From assembly GCA_029577135.1 (NCBI GenBank), contig JARQPW010000004.1, forward strand, positions 1 to 64,000: 64,000 nt of DNA, read 5' to 3'. Both the position numbers and the translations under genes were made by a program. Below the pieces are notes generated by a model, which did no database searches, was not told the DNA's origin, and was given only the letters and a program-made list of their open reading frames with translations. Each line of letters starts with the position of its first letter. Position 1 is the first letter of the stretch. Positions 1-6,723 of the stretch are shown piece by piece. This DNA comes from Acidimicrobiales bacterium. GTDB taxonomy: Bacteria > Actinomycetota > Acidimicrobiia > Acidimicrobiales > MedAcidi-G1.

Positions 1-746
1 TCAGCATCATGTCGGGTTGGAACCCGCGGCGCTACGAGTGCTTCCCCGACATCGTCGATGCCTGCGCCGAAGGGGGCTCGTCACTATTCGGGACCGGGCT
101 GAACCCCGGCCTGAGCTACGAGTTGGCGCTCCTCGGTTCGTCCATCTGCCATGAGGTCGAGTCCGTCTACATCAGCACCTGCGAGCGCCAGTCGACGCTG
201 AGTCCGGTGTTCCTGGAGAAGTTCGGATTCGGTCGGACCGAGGAGGAACTTGCACGGACCGAGGGCGGTGCCAAGGCGATCTTCGACAACCTCCTGCAGG
301 TCACCGACCTCATCTGTCGGGAACTGGGCCTGGCCCACGACGGCAACGAACTCACCCACGAGTACGAACCGGCGACGAGGGACTACGACGAGAAGATCCT
401 CATCCGCAAGGGGACGATGGCCGGACTGGTCGTCAAGGCCTCGTCGACGCACGGTGGCGTCCCGAAGGCGACCATTGAACTCAGGTTCCTGCTGGGCACC
501 GACTACGTCAGCCAGGAGTTCTTGGCAGGGGCCCCGAAGCAGGGGTGGATCGAGGTTGACGTGCGCGGAACACCGGGCAGCAGGCTCACCCACGAGATCT
601 ATGCGGACGAAAAGATCGTCAAGACGCGTTCGACCGGCACGAAGGCTGTCAATGCCATTCCGTTCGTCTGTGCTGCCGCGCCCGGTCTCGTCTCACCCCT
701 GGATCTGCCGCTGCCCCGGATGCTCAAACTCCCAGGAGGCATCTGA
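1..746 (+). CDS. DAPDH/DapB-like NAD(P)-dependent dehydrogenase, C-terminal part
   Basis: The reading frame is open to the left edge, so this is the 3' part of a gene; the first ATG at 9 is probably internal. About 245 residues are visible. They resemble the C-terminal substrate domain of the 2,4-diaminopentanoate dehydrogenase / dihydrodipicolinate-reductase-like family, with a GTGLNPG loop near the start and a mixed alpha/beta domain after it. The N-terminal Rossmann domain would lie outside the window. The stop codon overlaps the ATG of the following P450 (TGATG), so the two are translationally coupled and probably act on the same substrate (inference). The substrate is not readable from the sequence. 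Confidence 0.6.
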   Translation, partial: SIMSGWNPRRYECFPDIVDACAEGGSSLFGTGLNPGLSYELALLGSSICHEVESVYISTCERQSTLSPVFLEKFGFGRTEEELARTEGGAKAIFDNLLQVTDLICRELGLAHDGNELTHEYEPATRDYDEKILIRKGTMAGLVVKASSTHGGVPKATIELRFLLGTDYVSQEFLAGAPKQGWIEVDVRGTPGSRLTHEIYADEKIVKTRSTGTKAVNAIPFVCAAAPGLVSPLDLPLPRMLKLPGGI

Positions 747-2005
747 TGTCGATCACCGACGGCCACGAGCTGATCTCGCCGCAGGCGTACGGGGAACACG
801 GTGTACCGCACGACCTCTGGACTCGTCTGCGGGCCGAGTCGCCAGTTCATCGATGCGAACCGGGGATGTTCGAGCCCTTCTGGGCGATCACGAAGCACGC
901 GGACATCAGTGAGATTTCCCGACATCCCGAGAGATTCCTCTCCGAGCCCGGCATCACTGTGCTCTCCGGGGGTCAACAGGACGCGTTGGAGAGCAGTGCG
1001 TTCAACTCCATGCGCGTCGTCATCCAGATGGATCCGCCCGAGCACCGCGATGTACGCAAGGTCGCGAGCCATATCTTCACGCCACGCGCAATCCGAGCCC
1101 TCAATGCCGACATCGATCGCAGCGCACGCGAAGTCGTGGACCGGCTGGCGGGCGAGAGTGGCGAAGGGGAGTGCGAGTTCGCAAGCGATGTCGCCGCCGC
1201 CCACCCACTTCGCATCCTGTCCAACATGCTCGGCGTGCCCCGCGAGCAGGAGCCCGACATCCTGCGCCTCACCAACGAACTGTTCGCACTCGATGACCCC
1301 GACCTCCAGCGTGAGGGCGCTGATCGACAACAAGCGATCATGGACCTGGGGATGGAGCTCTACGCGCTGTTCGACAGCATCATCCAGGACCGCCGAGCCA
1401 ATCCGACCAGTGACCTCGCGAGCGTGCTGGCGAACGCGACGATCGACGGTGAACCGCTCGGGCCGATGGAGACCATCGGCTACTACCTGATCATCTTCAG
1501 CGCTGGCCACGACACCACCAAGAACGCGCTGGTCGGGGGGATGCGCACCTTTCTCGAACACCCCGACGAGTTCCGCAATCTGCAAGATCATCCTGAACTC
1601 GTGGAGTCCGCCGTCGAGGAGGTCGTTCGATGGACGTCGCCCGTCAACTACATGAAACGAACCGCGGCGGTTGACACTGTGGTCCGTGGGCAGGAGATCG
1701 CCAAGGGCGACAGCGTGGTGCTGTTCTATGCGTCGGCCAACCGTGATGAAGATGTCTTCGACGATCCGTTCGGCTTTCGCATCGACCGCGACCCGAACCG
1801 GCATCTCGGGTTCGGAATCGGCGAACACTTCTGCCTCGGCGCGCACATGGCCCGCCGCTCACAACGGGCCCTGTGGCTCGAACTGTCCCGTCGGCTCGAC
1901 TGGGCCGAGTTGGCCGGAGAACCCGAGCGCATTCATTCGTCGTTCGTGGTGGGACTCAAGCACCTGCCCATTCGCTACCGGATCCGTCCGGCCGCCGACC
2001 GGTAG
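746..2005 (+). CDS. Cytochrome P450
   Basis: A 419-residue soluble bacterial P450 monooxygenase. The oxygen-binding I-helix motif AGHDTT is near residue 252, the ExxR motif lies in EEVVRW, and the haem-cysteine loop FGIGEHFCLG matches FGxGxHxCxG. It is full length for the family. The start ATG overlaps the stop of the upstream dehydrogenase-like gene and follows an AGGAGG ribosome site. It needs ferredoxin and ferredoxin reductase partners, none of which is adjacent. Its general architecture resembles actinobacterial CYPs of sterol, lipid or terpenoid oxidation, but the substrate is unknown. Confidence 0.93.
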   Translation: MSITDGHELISPQAYGEHGVPHDLWTRLRAESPVHRCEPGMFEPFWAITKHADISEISRHPERFLSEPGITVLSGGQQDALESSAFNSMRVVIQMDPPEHRDVRKVASHIFTPRAIRALNADIDRSAREVVDRLAGESGEGECEFASDVAAAHPLRILSNMLGVPREQEPDILRLTNELFALDDPDLQREGADRQQAIMDLGMELYALFDSIIQDRRANPTSDLASVLANATIDGEPLGPMETIGYYLIIFSAGHDTTKNALVGGMRTFLEHPDEFRNLQDHPELVESAVEEVVRWTSPVNYMKRTAAVDTVVRGQEIAKGDSVVLFYASANRDEDVFDDPFGFRIDRDPNRHLGFGIGEHFCLGAHMARRSQRALWLELSRRLDWAELAGEPERIHSSFVVGLKHLPIRYRIRPAADR

Positions 2006-2022
2006 CGGTGCCAGGAGGGCAG

Positions 2023-2120
2023 ATGAGACTTGGTGCCATCGCAACGATCGGCCGGGACCGGAAGGCGGACGTTGAACGGGTCCGGATCGCCGAGGACCTC
2101 GGCGACGAACACGTCTTGGT
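2023..2120 (+). pseudogene. Truncated 5' remnant of an LLM-class flavin oxidoreductase
   Basis: After an AGGAGGG ribosome site an ATG opens a frame whose first 33 or so residues (MRLGAIATIGRD..., then RVRIAEDLG and HVLVA) look like the first strand and helix of luciferase-like F420/FMN-dependent oxidoreductases. The similarity ends at the left copy of a 17-bp inverted repeat. The frame then continues into non-coding-looking sequence, and the usual 300 or so residues are absent. I read it as a gene cut by a rearrangement. The family call rests on a short stretch. Confidence 0.4.
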
Positions 2121-2137
2121 GGCGTGTTCGCAGTTTT
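2121..2137 (+). repeat. Left arm of a 17-bp inverted repeat beside ssrA
   Basis: GGCGTGTTCGCAGTTTT occurs here and, as its exact reverse complement, at 2775-2791, two bases before the 3' end of ssrA. The arm sits exactly where the truncated oxidoreductase gene loses similarity, as expected for a recombination junction or integrase-type binding site. Confidence 0.7.
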
Positions 2138-2273
2138 CATTGTCCCCTATGGCTACAAGGGTCAAATGGGGCTCGAAGAGGAGGCTTCACCCGATAAGTG
2201 GGGGAGGCTCCACAGGGGCCACTCGGAAGTTGGCCTGGAGGATTTCGACGCACCTAACCGGTCTTAGTCGGGC

Positions 2274-2630
2274 TCAACAGCGCTGGGTTGGGGTGCCTTG
2301 GTGGAACTCCATGGTCCAGCCCGTGTCTGTCCGGCGCCAAATCGAACTTCGGTTCGATCGTGCTCCGTAGCACTCGATCTGCTAAGTGACCAGCACATGA
2401 GAGTCGCCCAGGCTGGTGCACCTGAAGTCGTTCAGTGGCAGGACGGCATCGATCTCGCCCACTTCGACATCGAGTACCTCGCTTCGGTCGTAGCGGCGGC
2501 CAGATTGTCCGAACTCGAAGAAGTCCGGGCCGAGTTGGGCCTCCATCCACGCACGGTCGCCTCGGGTCTCTGAACACCACATTCCCTCTTCGCGGCGCTG
2601 CAACTGGGCGCGGTGGGGTTGGCTCGTCAC
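2274..2630 (-). pseudogene. DUF4440 (SnoaL/NTF2-like) protein gene interrupted by a TAG codon
   Basis: From a GTG at 2630 the minus strand encodes an NTF2-like DUF4440 protein with the family landmark PDFFEFGQSGRRYDR. An in-frame TAG at 2384-2382 falls after HVLVT, where homologues usually have Tyr. The same frame then continues with recognisable family sequence (a SSIWRR segment, then EFHQGTPT) to a TGA at 2276-2274. Homology on both sides of a single stop indicates one point nonsense mutation, not a chance ORF end. About 118 residues would be encoded. It lies inside the 17-bp inverted-repeat segment next to ssrA. A sequencing error cannot be excluded. Confidence 0.65.
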
Positions 2631-2723
2631 TCGATCAGGATCTCATGCTCGCAGAGGTATTAAAAGCCAAACTCGGCTCAGGCCCATCGCCCGCTTCCCC
2701 TAGTCATTAATCGAAAACCCGAA

Positions 2724-2748
2724 AAGGCAGCGCCAGAAGCGCTGCCTT
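2724..2748 (-). terminator. Rho-independent terminator of ssrA
   Basis: A perfect 10-bp inverted repeat (AAGGCAGCGC / GCGCTGCCTT, 5-nt loop) lies 45 nt past the 3' end of ssrA. On the minus strand it is followed by a T-rich run (TTCGGGTTTTCG). Orientation and position fit ssrA termination. Confidence 0.8.
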
Positions 2749-2752
2749 CTCG

Positions 2753-2791
2753 AAACTGCGAACACGTGCACGCAAAAACTGCGAACACGCC
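2753..2791 (-). repeat. Right repeat cluster: two direct copies, one mirrored at 2121
   Basis: AAACTGCGAACACG occurs at 2753-2766 and again at 2775-2788, 22 nt apart. The second copy extends to AAAACTGCGAACACGCC (2775-2791), the exact reverse complement of 2121-2137. The cluster lies between the ssrA terminator and the mature 3' end of tmRNA, a classic island integration position. Confidence 0.7.
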
Positions 2792-2792
2792 T

Positions 2793-3181
2793 TGGTGGAG
2801 CTGGGGGGAATCGAACCCCCGTCCGTCGACGGGTGGGCGCTCGTGCTACGACCATTCCCGAGTCTGCGGCTCCTGGCTGCCGCACCGCCGGGTCGGTTGG
2901 GCCCGAAGGCCCCGCCACGGGGTCTTTCCCCCGGGTCAGCGGTCTTTCACGCCGTCAGCGGTCTGTCCCTGCGGTCTCCACTGCTTCTGTTGCCGGGCTG
3001 CAGTGGACCGGCCCCGCGTGCCGTCGCCGGTCGCGATGACTCTCTACTGCCTGACTAGGTCAGGCGGCGAGAGCGAGATCGTCCGTGTTGGCGTCTCTGT
3101 TGGTGCCCCGTTTTGGGAGTCTGGGCAACTCCGGTCGCACGTATCGTCCACGAAACGCCGGCGTCGAAACCGATCAGCCCC
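2793..3181 (-). ncRNA. ssrA: tmRNA (transfer-messenger RNA)
   Basis: The 5' end on the minus strand starts GGGGCTGATCGGTTTCGACG, the standard tmRNA opening. The 3' end is a tRNA-like T-arm and acceptor (GGGGTTCGATTCCCCCC, then AGCTCCACCA), so CCA is encoded. Between them is a tag frame ending GCC GCC TGA at 3060 that reads ANTDDLALAA, with resume codon GCC at about 3092. The LALAA ending is the usual ClpXP degradation signal. The RNA is 389 nt, one-piece, and frees stalled ribosomes together with SmpB, which is encoded just upstream on the same strand. Confidence 0.95.
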
Positions 3182-3188
3182 GTGAGTG

Positions 3189-3206
3189 GGCGGCCCGTGG
3201 GCCGCC
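3189..3206 (-). repeat. GC-rich hairpin between smpB and ssrA
   Basis: A perfect 8-bp inverted repeat GGCGGCCC / GGGCCGCC with a 2-nt centre lies 8 nt upstream of the tmRNA 5' end. There is no T-run. It could be a processing hairpin in a tmRNA precursor or an attenuator after smpB. A TTGACA-like -35 hexamer is visible on the minus strand at 3241-3236, but no clear -10. Confidence 0.4.
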
Positions 3207-3325
3207 GACTTGCTGGATGTGCTGGGTGTGCTCGCTTGTCAAGGATCATGCGGGAGCAATCCCGCAGACACAGGGTACCGGCGCCCCGTGACAGCGGCGG
3301 ATGTGCGGTCGGAACGCCGTTGCAC

Positions 3326-3838
3326 TCAGCGGCGCCGCTGGCGGGCCATCGACCGGTCGGCCTCGCGGGCGGCTTCCCGCGCGGCGATCGCCTGGCGCTT
3401 GTCGGCGTGGCCCCGGCCCCGGGCCAGTGCCAACTCGACCTTCGCCCGCCCGTTGGAGAAGTAGAGCGACAGGGGGACCAGCGTGAGCCCCTCCCGCTGG
3501 ACGCGGTCGTTCATGCGGCGGATCTCGGCCCGGTGGAGGAGCAGCTTCTTGGGCCGGTCGGGGTCGTGGCCCGACGCCTCTATGGAGCCGCTGGTCGCCC
3601 AGGGCGAGATGTGCAGGCCCAGCAGCCAGAGTTCACCACCCTCGAAGCGGCCGAACGCCTCGGCGATCTGCACCTTGGACTCACGCAGCGACTTGACCTC
3701 GCCGCCGCGGAGCACCAGGCCGGCCTCCCAGGTGTCGAGGACCTCGTAGTTGCGGCGCGCCTGCCGGTTGGTGGCGACGGTCCGGTCGCGGGCATCGGAG
3801 CGCCCGCTCGTGGATTTGTTCGTGGAATTCGCGCCCAT
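3326..3838 (-). CDS. smpB: SsrA-binding protein SmpB
   Basis: A 170-residue RNA-binding protein that delivers tmRNA to stalled ribosomes. The core beta-barrel shows NYEVLDTWEAGLVLRGGEVKS and later LLLHRAEI, then SLYFSNGRAKVELALARG and a basic C-terminal tail rich in Arg and Ala that folds in the decoding centre. The N-terminus has a 20-residue Ser/Thr/Asn-rich extension before the conserved VATNRQARRNY. It is encoded directly upstream of ssrA on the same strand, so RNA and partner protein are neighbours. Confidence 0.97.
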   Translation of the reverse strand: MGANSTNKSTSGRSDARDRTVATNRQARRNYEVLDTWEAGLVLRGGEVKSLRESKVQIAEAFGRFEGGELWLLGLHISPWATSGSIEASGHDPDRPKKLLLHRAEIRRMNDRVQREGLTLVPLSLYFSNGRAKVELALARGRGHADKRQAIAAREAAREADRSMARQRRR

Positions 3839-3882
3839 CTGGCGAGCGTACCGGTGGGGGTCGCGGGGTTAGCCTCGCTCCC

Positions 3883-4326
3883 ATGTCCGGCGAACGACTG
3901 CGCATCAGCGGCGACGTCCACGCCGCGATGGTCGCCCACGCCCTCGCCGGCGTGCCGTACGAGGCATGTGGGTTGTTCTCCGGCTCCGTGGACGATCAGG
4001 CGGAGGGCCCCTCCGTGGACCGCTTCTTTCCGATGCGCAACGCCGCCGAGTCGAGGACCCTCTACCTGCTCGACGGGCACGAGCAACTCGGCGTCGAGAA
4101 CACCGTCGACGAGGCAGGAGCCGTGCTGGTCGGGGTGATGCACAGCCACACGCACACGCAGGCTTATCCCTCGCCGACCGACGTGGCCGATGCCGCCCGC
4201 TTCGACCCGTTGGGGACCTGGGTCTTCGTGATCGTGTCGCTCGAGCACCCTGATCCGGGACTGAGGGCCTTCCGGATCCTCGACGGTGCCATCACCGAGG
4301 TACCGGTCGACGTGGTACCGGGTTAG
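3883..4326 (+). CDS. mec: Mec-like JAMM/MPN+ zinc peptidase
   Basis: A 147-residue JAMM-domain metallohydrolase. The motif is complete: Glu27 in YEACGLFSG, then H87-x-H89 in HSHTH, Ser97 and Asp100 (HxHx7SxxD). In mycobacteria Mec removes the new cysteine from the sulfur-carrier protein CysO after CysM has loaded it. The same mec-cysM order is seen here, but only 56 bp lie between this stop and the next start, so no CysO gene is present. The cognate ThiS/MoaD-like carrier must be elsewhere, or the enzyme uses another carrier (inference). Confidence 0.88.
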   Translation: MSGERLRISGDVHAAMVAHALAGVPYEACGLFSGSVDDQAEGPSVDRFFPMRNAAESRTLYLLDGHEQLGVENTVDEAGAVLVGVMHSHTHTQAYPSPTDVADAARFDPLGTWVFVIVSLEHPDPGLRAFRILDGAITEVPVDVVPG

Positions 4327-4351
4327 AATCCCGACTAGTTCAGTCGGAATT
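4327..4351 (+). promoter_or_regulatory. IscR/Rrf2-type palindromic operator before cysM
   Basis: A 25-bp palindrome with 10-bp arms (one mismatch) around CCGACT-AGTTC-AGTCGG starts at the base after the mec stop codon and ends 31 nt before cysM. The core matches the type 1 IscR half-site arrangement (YYGACT-N5-AGTCRR), and Rrf2-family regulators often control cysteine or Fe-S genes. No T-run follows, so it is unlikely to be a terminator. The binding protein is not in the window; the assignment is by motif only. Confidence 0.6.
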
Positions 4352-4382
4352 CAAGTCGAAATCATCCGGAGACCTGCCTGCC

Positions 4383-5342
4383 ATGACCGTCTACTCCTCG
4401 GTGCTCGACCTCATCGGCGACACCCCGATGGTCGACGTCAGCACGCTCAGTCCCCATCCCGGGGCGCGGATCCTCGTCAAGCTCGAGGGCCAGAACCCGG
4501 CCGGCTCGGTGAAGGACCGCATCGCCAGGGCGATGGTCGAGGAGGCCGAAGCGGACGGAACGCTCCTCCCCGGCCGCACGATCATCGAGCCGTCGTCGGG
4601 CAACACGGGAATCGCACTGGCGATGATCGCCCGCCTCCGCGGCTACCCGATCAAGGTCGTGCTGCCCGAGAACGTCTCCGTCGAGCGACGGCAGATGCTC
4701 GAGGTGTTCGGTGCCGAGATCATCTCCTCGCCCGGCGCCGAGGGGTCCAACGGCGCCGTCCGGCTGGCCCGGCAACTCGCCGACGAGAACCCCGACTGGG
4801 TCTTCCTCTACCAGTACGCCAACGAGGCCAACCCCCGGGCCCACTATGCGACCACCGGCCCCGAGATCCTGCGAGACGTCCCCGACATCACGCACTTCGT
4901 TGCCGGACTCGGCACCAGCGGCACCCTGATGGGCGTCGGCACCTACCTCAGGGAACAGCGTCCCGAGGTCCAGGTGCTGGCCGTCGAGCCGCCGTCGGGC
5001 GAGCTCGTCCAGGGCCTGCGCAGCCTCGAGGACGGCTACATCCCGCCCGTCTTCGAGAAGTGGAACGGCAACGAGCTACTCGACGGCAAGCGCATCGTGC
5101 GTTCCCGCGAGTCCCTCGAGTGCACGCGGCGCCTTGCCGACGAGTGCGGGATCTTCGCCGGTATCTCGTCGGGTGCCGCGTTGGCCGGCGCCCTCAAGGT
5201 GGCCGAGCGCCTCAGCGCCGACGAGCGGGCCACCATCGTGTTCGTCGCCAGCGACGCCGGATGGAAGTACCTTTCCACGGGCGCCTGGACCGCCGACCTC
5301 GAGGAGGCCGTCGCCAACGCGGACGCCATCGTCTACTTCTAG
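4383..5342 (+). CDS. cysM: Cysteine synthase, CysM type (O-phosphoserine sulfhydrylase-like)
   Basis: A 319-residue fold-type II PLP enzyme. The PLP lysine is Lys44 in NPAGSVKDR, the substrate loop is EPSSGNTG, and the phosphate loop is GLGTSGT. The sequence follows mycobacterial CysM closely ([10 protein letters not shown], then [23 protein letters not shown] and [12 protein letters not shown]), the enzyme that uses O-phosphoserine with thiocarboxylated CysO. Co-location with mec supports that specificity. It is probably controlled by the IscR-like palindrome 31 nt upstream. Confidence 0.92.
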   Translation: MTVYSSVLDLIGDTPMVDVSTLSPHPGARILVKLEGQNPAGSVKDRIARAMVEEAEADGTLLPGRTIIEPSSGNTGIALAMIARLRGYPIKVVLPENVSVERRQMLEVFGAEIISSPGAEGSNGAVRLARQLADENPDWVFLYQYANEANPRAHYATTGPEILRDVPDITHFVAGLGTSGTLMGVGTYLREQRPEVQVLAVEPPSGELVQGLRSLEDGYIPPVFEKWNGNELLDGKRIVRSRESLECTRRLADECGIFAGISSGAALAGALKVAERLSADERATIVFVASDAGWKYLSTGAWTADLEEAVANADAIVYF

Positions 5343-5389
5343 GTCGCAAGCACCCGAACATTCCCCAGCCACCTCGAGGAAGGATCCTG

Positions 5390-6109
5390 ATGCGACCGGA
5401 CGGACGCCGAAACGACGAACTGCGCACCTTTACGTTCGAGCGCGACTTCACCGATGCCGCCGACGGCTCGTGCCTGGTGGCGTTCGGGCGTACCCGGGTC
5501 CTGTGTACCGCCTCGATCGGTGACGATGTGCCGCGCTGGCTGAAGGGGACGGGCAGGGGCTGGGTCACCGCCGAGTACTCGATGCTGCCGGGCTCCAGCG
5601 GCGAGCGGATCCGCCGACGGGTCTCGGGCCGCAGCCAGGAGATCCAGCGTCTCATCGGCCGGTCCCTGCGGGCCGTCTGCGACCTCGAGGCGCTGGGTGA
5701 GCAGGAGGTCACCGTCGACTGCGACGTCATCCAGGCCGACGGCGGCACCCGCACCGCATCCATCTGTGGAGGCTTCGTGGCACTGCACGACGCCCTCGAG
5801 CGACTGGTGATCGCCGGTGACCTGGCTGCCAATCCGCTCACCGACCAGTTGGCCGCCATCTCGGTCGGGATCGTCGAGGGGGAGCCATTGCTGGACCTTC
5901 CCTACGTCGAGGATGCGGCGGCGGAGGTCGACTTCAACGTGGTCATGACCGGGTCCGGTCGGTTCGTCGAGGTGCAGGGCACCGCTGAGGGCGAGGCCTT
6001 CGACCGTGCCCAACTCGATGCGCTCGTCGACCTGGCGTCGGGCGGCATCGCCGAGATCGTCGACGCCCAACGGGCGCTGCTGGCAGAACCGCCGCCGGTG
6101 AGGGCCTGA
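5390..6109 (+). CDS. rph: Ribonuclease PH
   Basis: A 239-residue phosphorolytic 3'-5' exoribonuclease that trims tRNA 3' ends. It opens with [11 protein letters not shown], continues with [10 protein letters not shown], and has the catalytic and phosphate-binding region [16 protein letters not shown] and [18 protein letters not shown]. Length is normal for the family. ATG at 5390 follows GAGGAAGG. It sits 8 nt upstream of rdgB, a common rph-rdgB pairing in actinobacteria. Confidence 0.96.
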   Translation: MRPDGRRNDELRTFTFERDFTDAADGSCLVAFGRTRVLCTASIGDDVPRWLKGTGRGWVTAEYSMLPGSSGERIRRRVSGRSQEIQRLIGRSLRAVCDLEALGEQEVTVDCDVIQADGGTRTASICGGFVALHDALERLVIAGDLAANPLTDQLAAISVGIVEGEPLLDLPYVEDAAAEVDFNVVMTGSGRFVEVQGTAEGEAFDRAQLDALVDLASGGIAEIVDAQRALLAEPPPVRA

Positions 6110-6117
6110 CCCGCCGT

Positions 6118-6723
6118 ATGGCGTCGATCCGTCTCGTGGCGGCCACCGCCAACCCCCACAAGTTGGCCGAGATCGCCCTGGTCCTGGGCGACGCTGTCGA
6201 CCTCGTGCCCCGACCGGTCGACCTCGCCGATGTCATCGAGGACGGCGACACCCTGCTCGACAACGCTCGCCTGAAGGCGGTGGCTGTCTGTGTGGCGAGT
6301 GGCGCCGCAGCCGTGGCCGACGACACCGGCCTCGAGGTCGATGCCCTGGGCGGGGCCCCGGGCGTGCACTCCGCACGGTTTGCCGGCGAGCACGCCACCT
6401 ATGCAGACAACGTCGAGCGCCTGCTGGCCGAGATGGACGGGGTCGCCCCCAGACGTCGGACGGCACGCTTCCGTACGGTCGCCCTGGTCCACCACCCCGA
6501 CGGGTCCGAGGTGTTCGCCATCGGCACCGTGGAGGGGTGGATCGCCGAGCAGGCCCGAGGGGAGGGCGGCTTCGGCTACGACCCGTTGTTCGTGCCCGTC
6601 GAGGGCGACGGCCGTACGTTCGCCGAGATGGGCGACGAGAAGCACGCCCTCTCGCACCGGGGCCGGGCGTTCCGCGTCCTGGCGCGGAAGCTGGTCGGAG
6701 GGGGCGTCGGCGAGGGCGCCTAG
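6118..6723 (+). CDS. rdgB: Non-canonical purine NTP pyrophosphatase (XTP/dITP diphosphatase)
   Basis: A 201-residue Ham1/RdgB protein that hydrolyses ITP, dITP and XTP to keep deaminated purines out of nucleic acids. Visible family motifs are the N-terminal ATANPHKLAEI (usually SxNxxK), ADDTGLEVDALGGAPGVHSARFAG, the GGFGYDPLF loop and FAEMGDEKHALSHRGRA. It follows rph by 8 nt and overlaps the 3' end of the convergent GGDEF/EAL gene by 4 nt. Confidence 0.96.
   Translation: MASIRLVAATANPHKLAEIALVLGDAVDLVPRPVDLADVIEDGDTLLDNARLKAVAVCVASGAAAVADDTGLEVDALGGAPGVHSARFAGEHATYADNVERLLAEMDGVAPRRRTARFRTVALVHHPDGSEVFAIGTVEGWIAEQARGEGGFGYDPLFVPVEGDGRTFAEMGDEKHALSHRGRAFRVLARKLVGGGVGEGA

Noticed and set aside
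599-1846. Long minus-strand open frame opposite the first P450
   Set aside because: It lies within the P450 coding region; the plus strand has the full P450 motifs, and the minus product resembles no family. High GC makes such shadow frames common.
3189-3206. Hairpin before ssrA as a definite terminator of smpB
   Set aside because: No T-run and only 8 bp from the tmRNA 5' end; a processing or precursor structure is equally likely.
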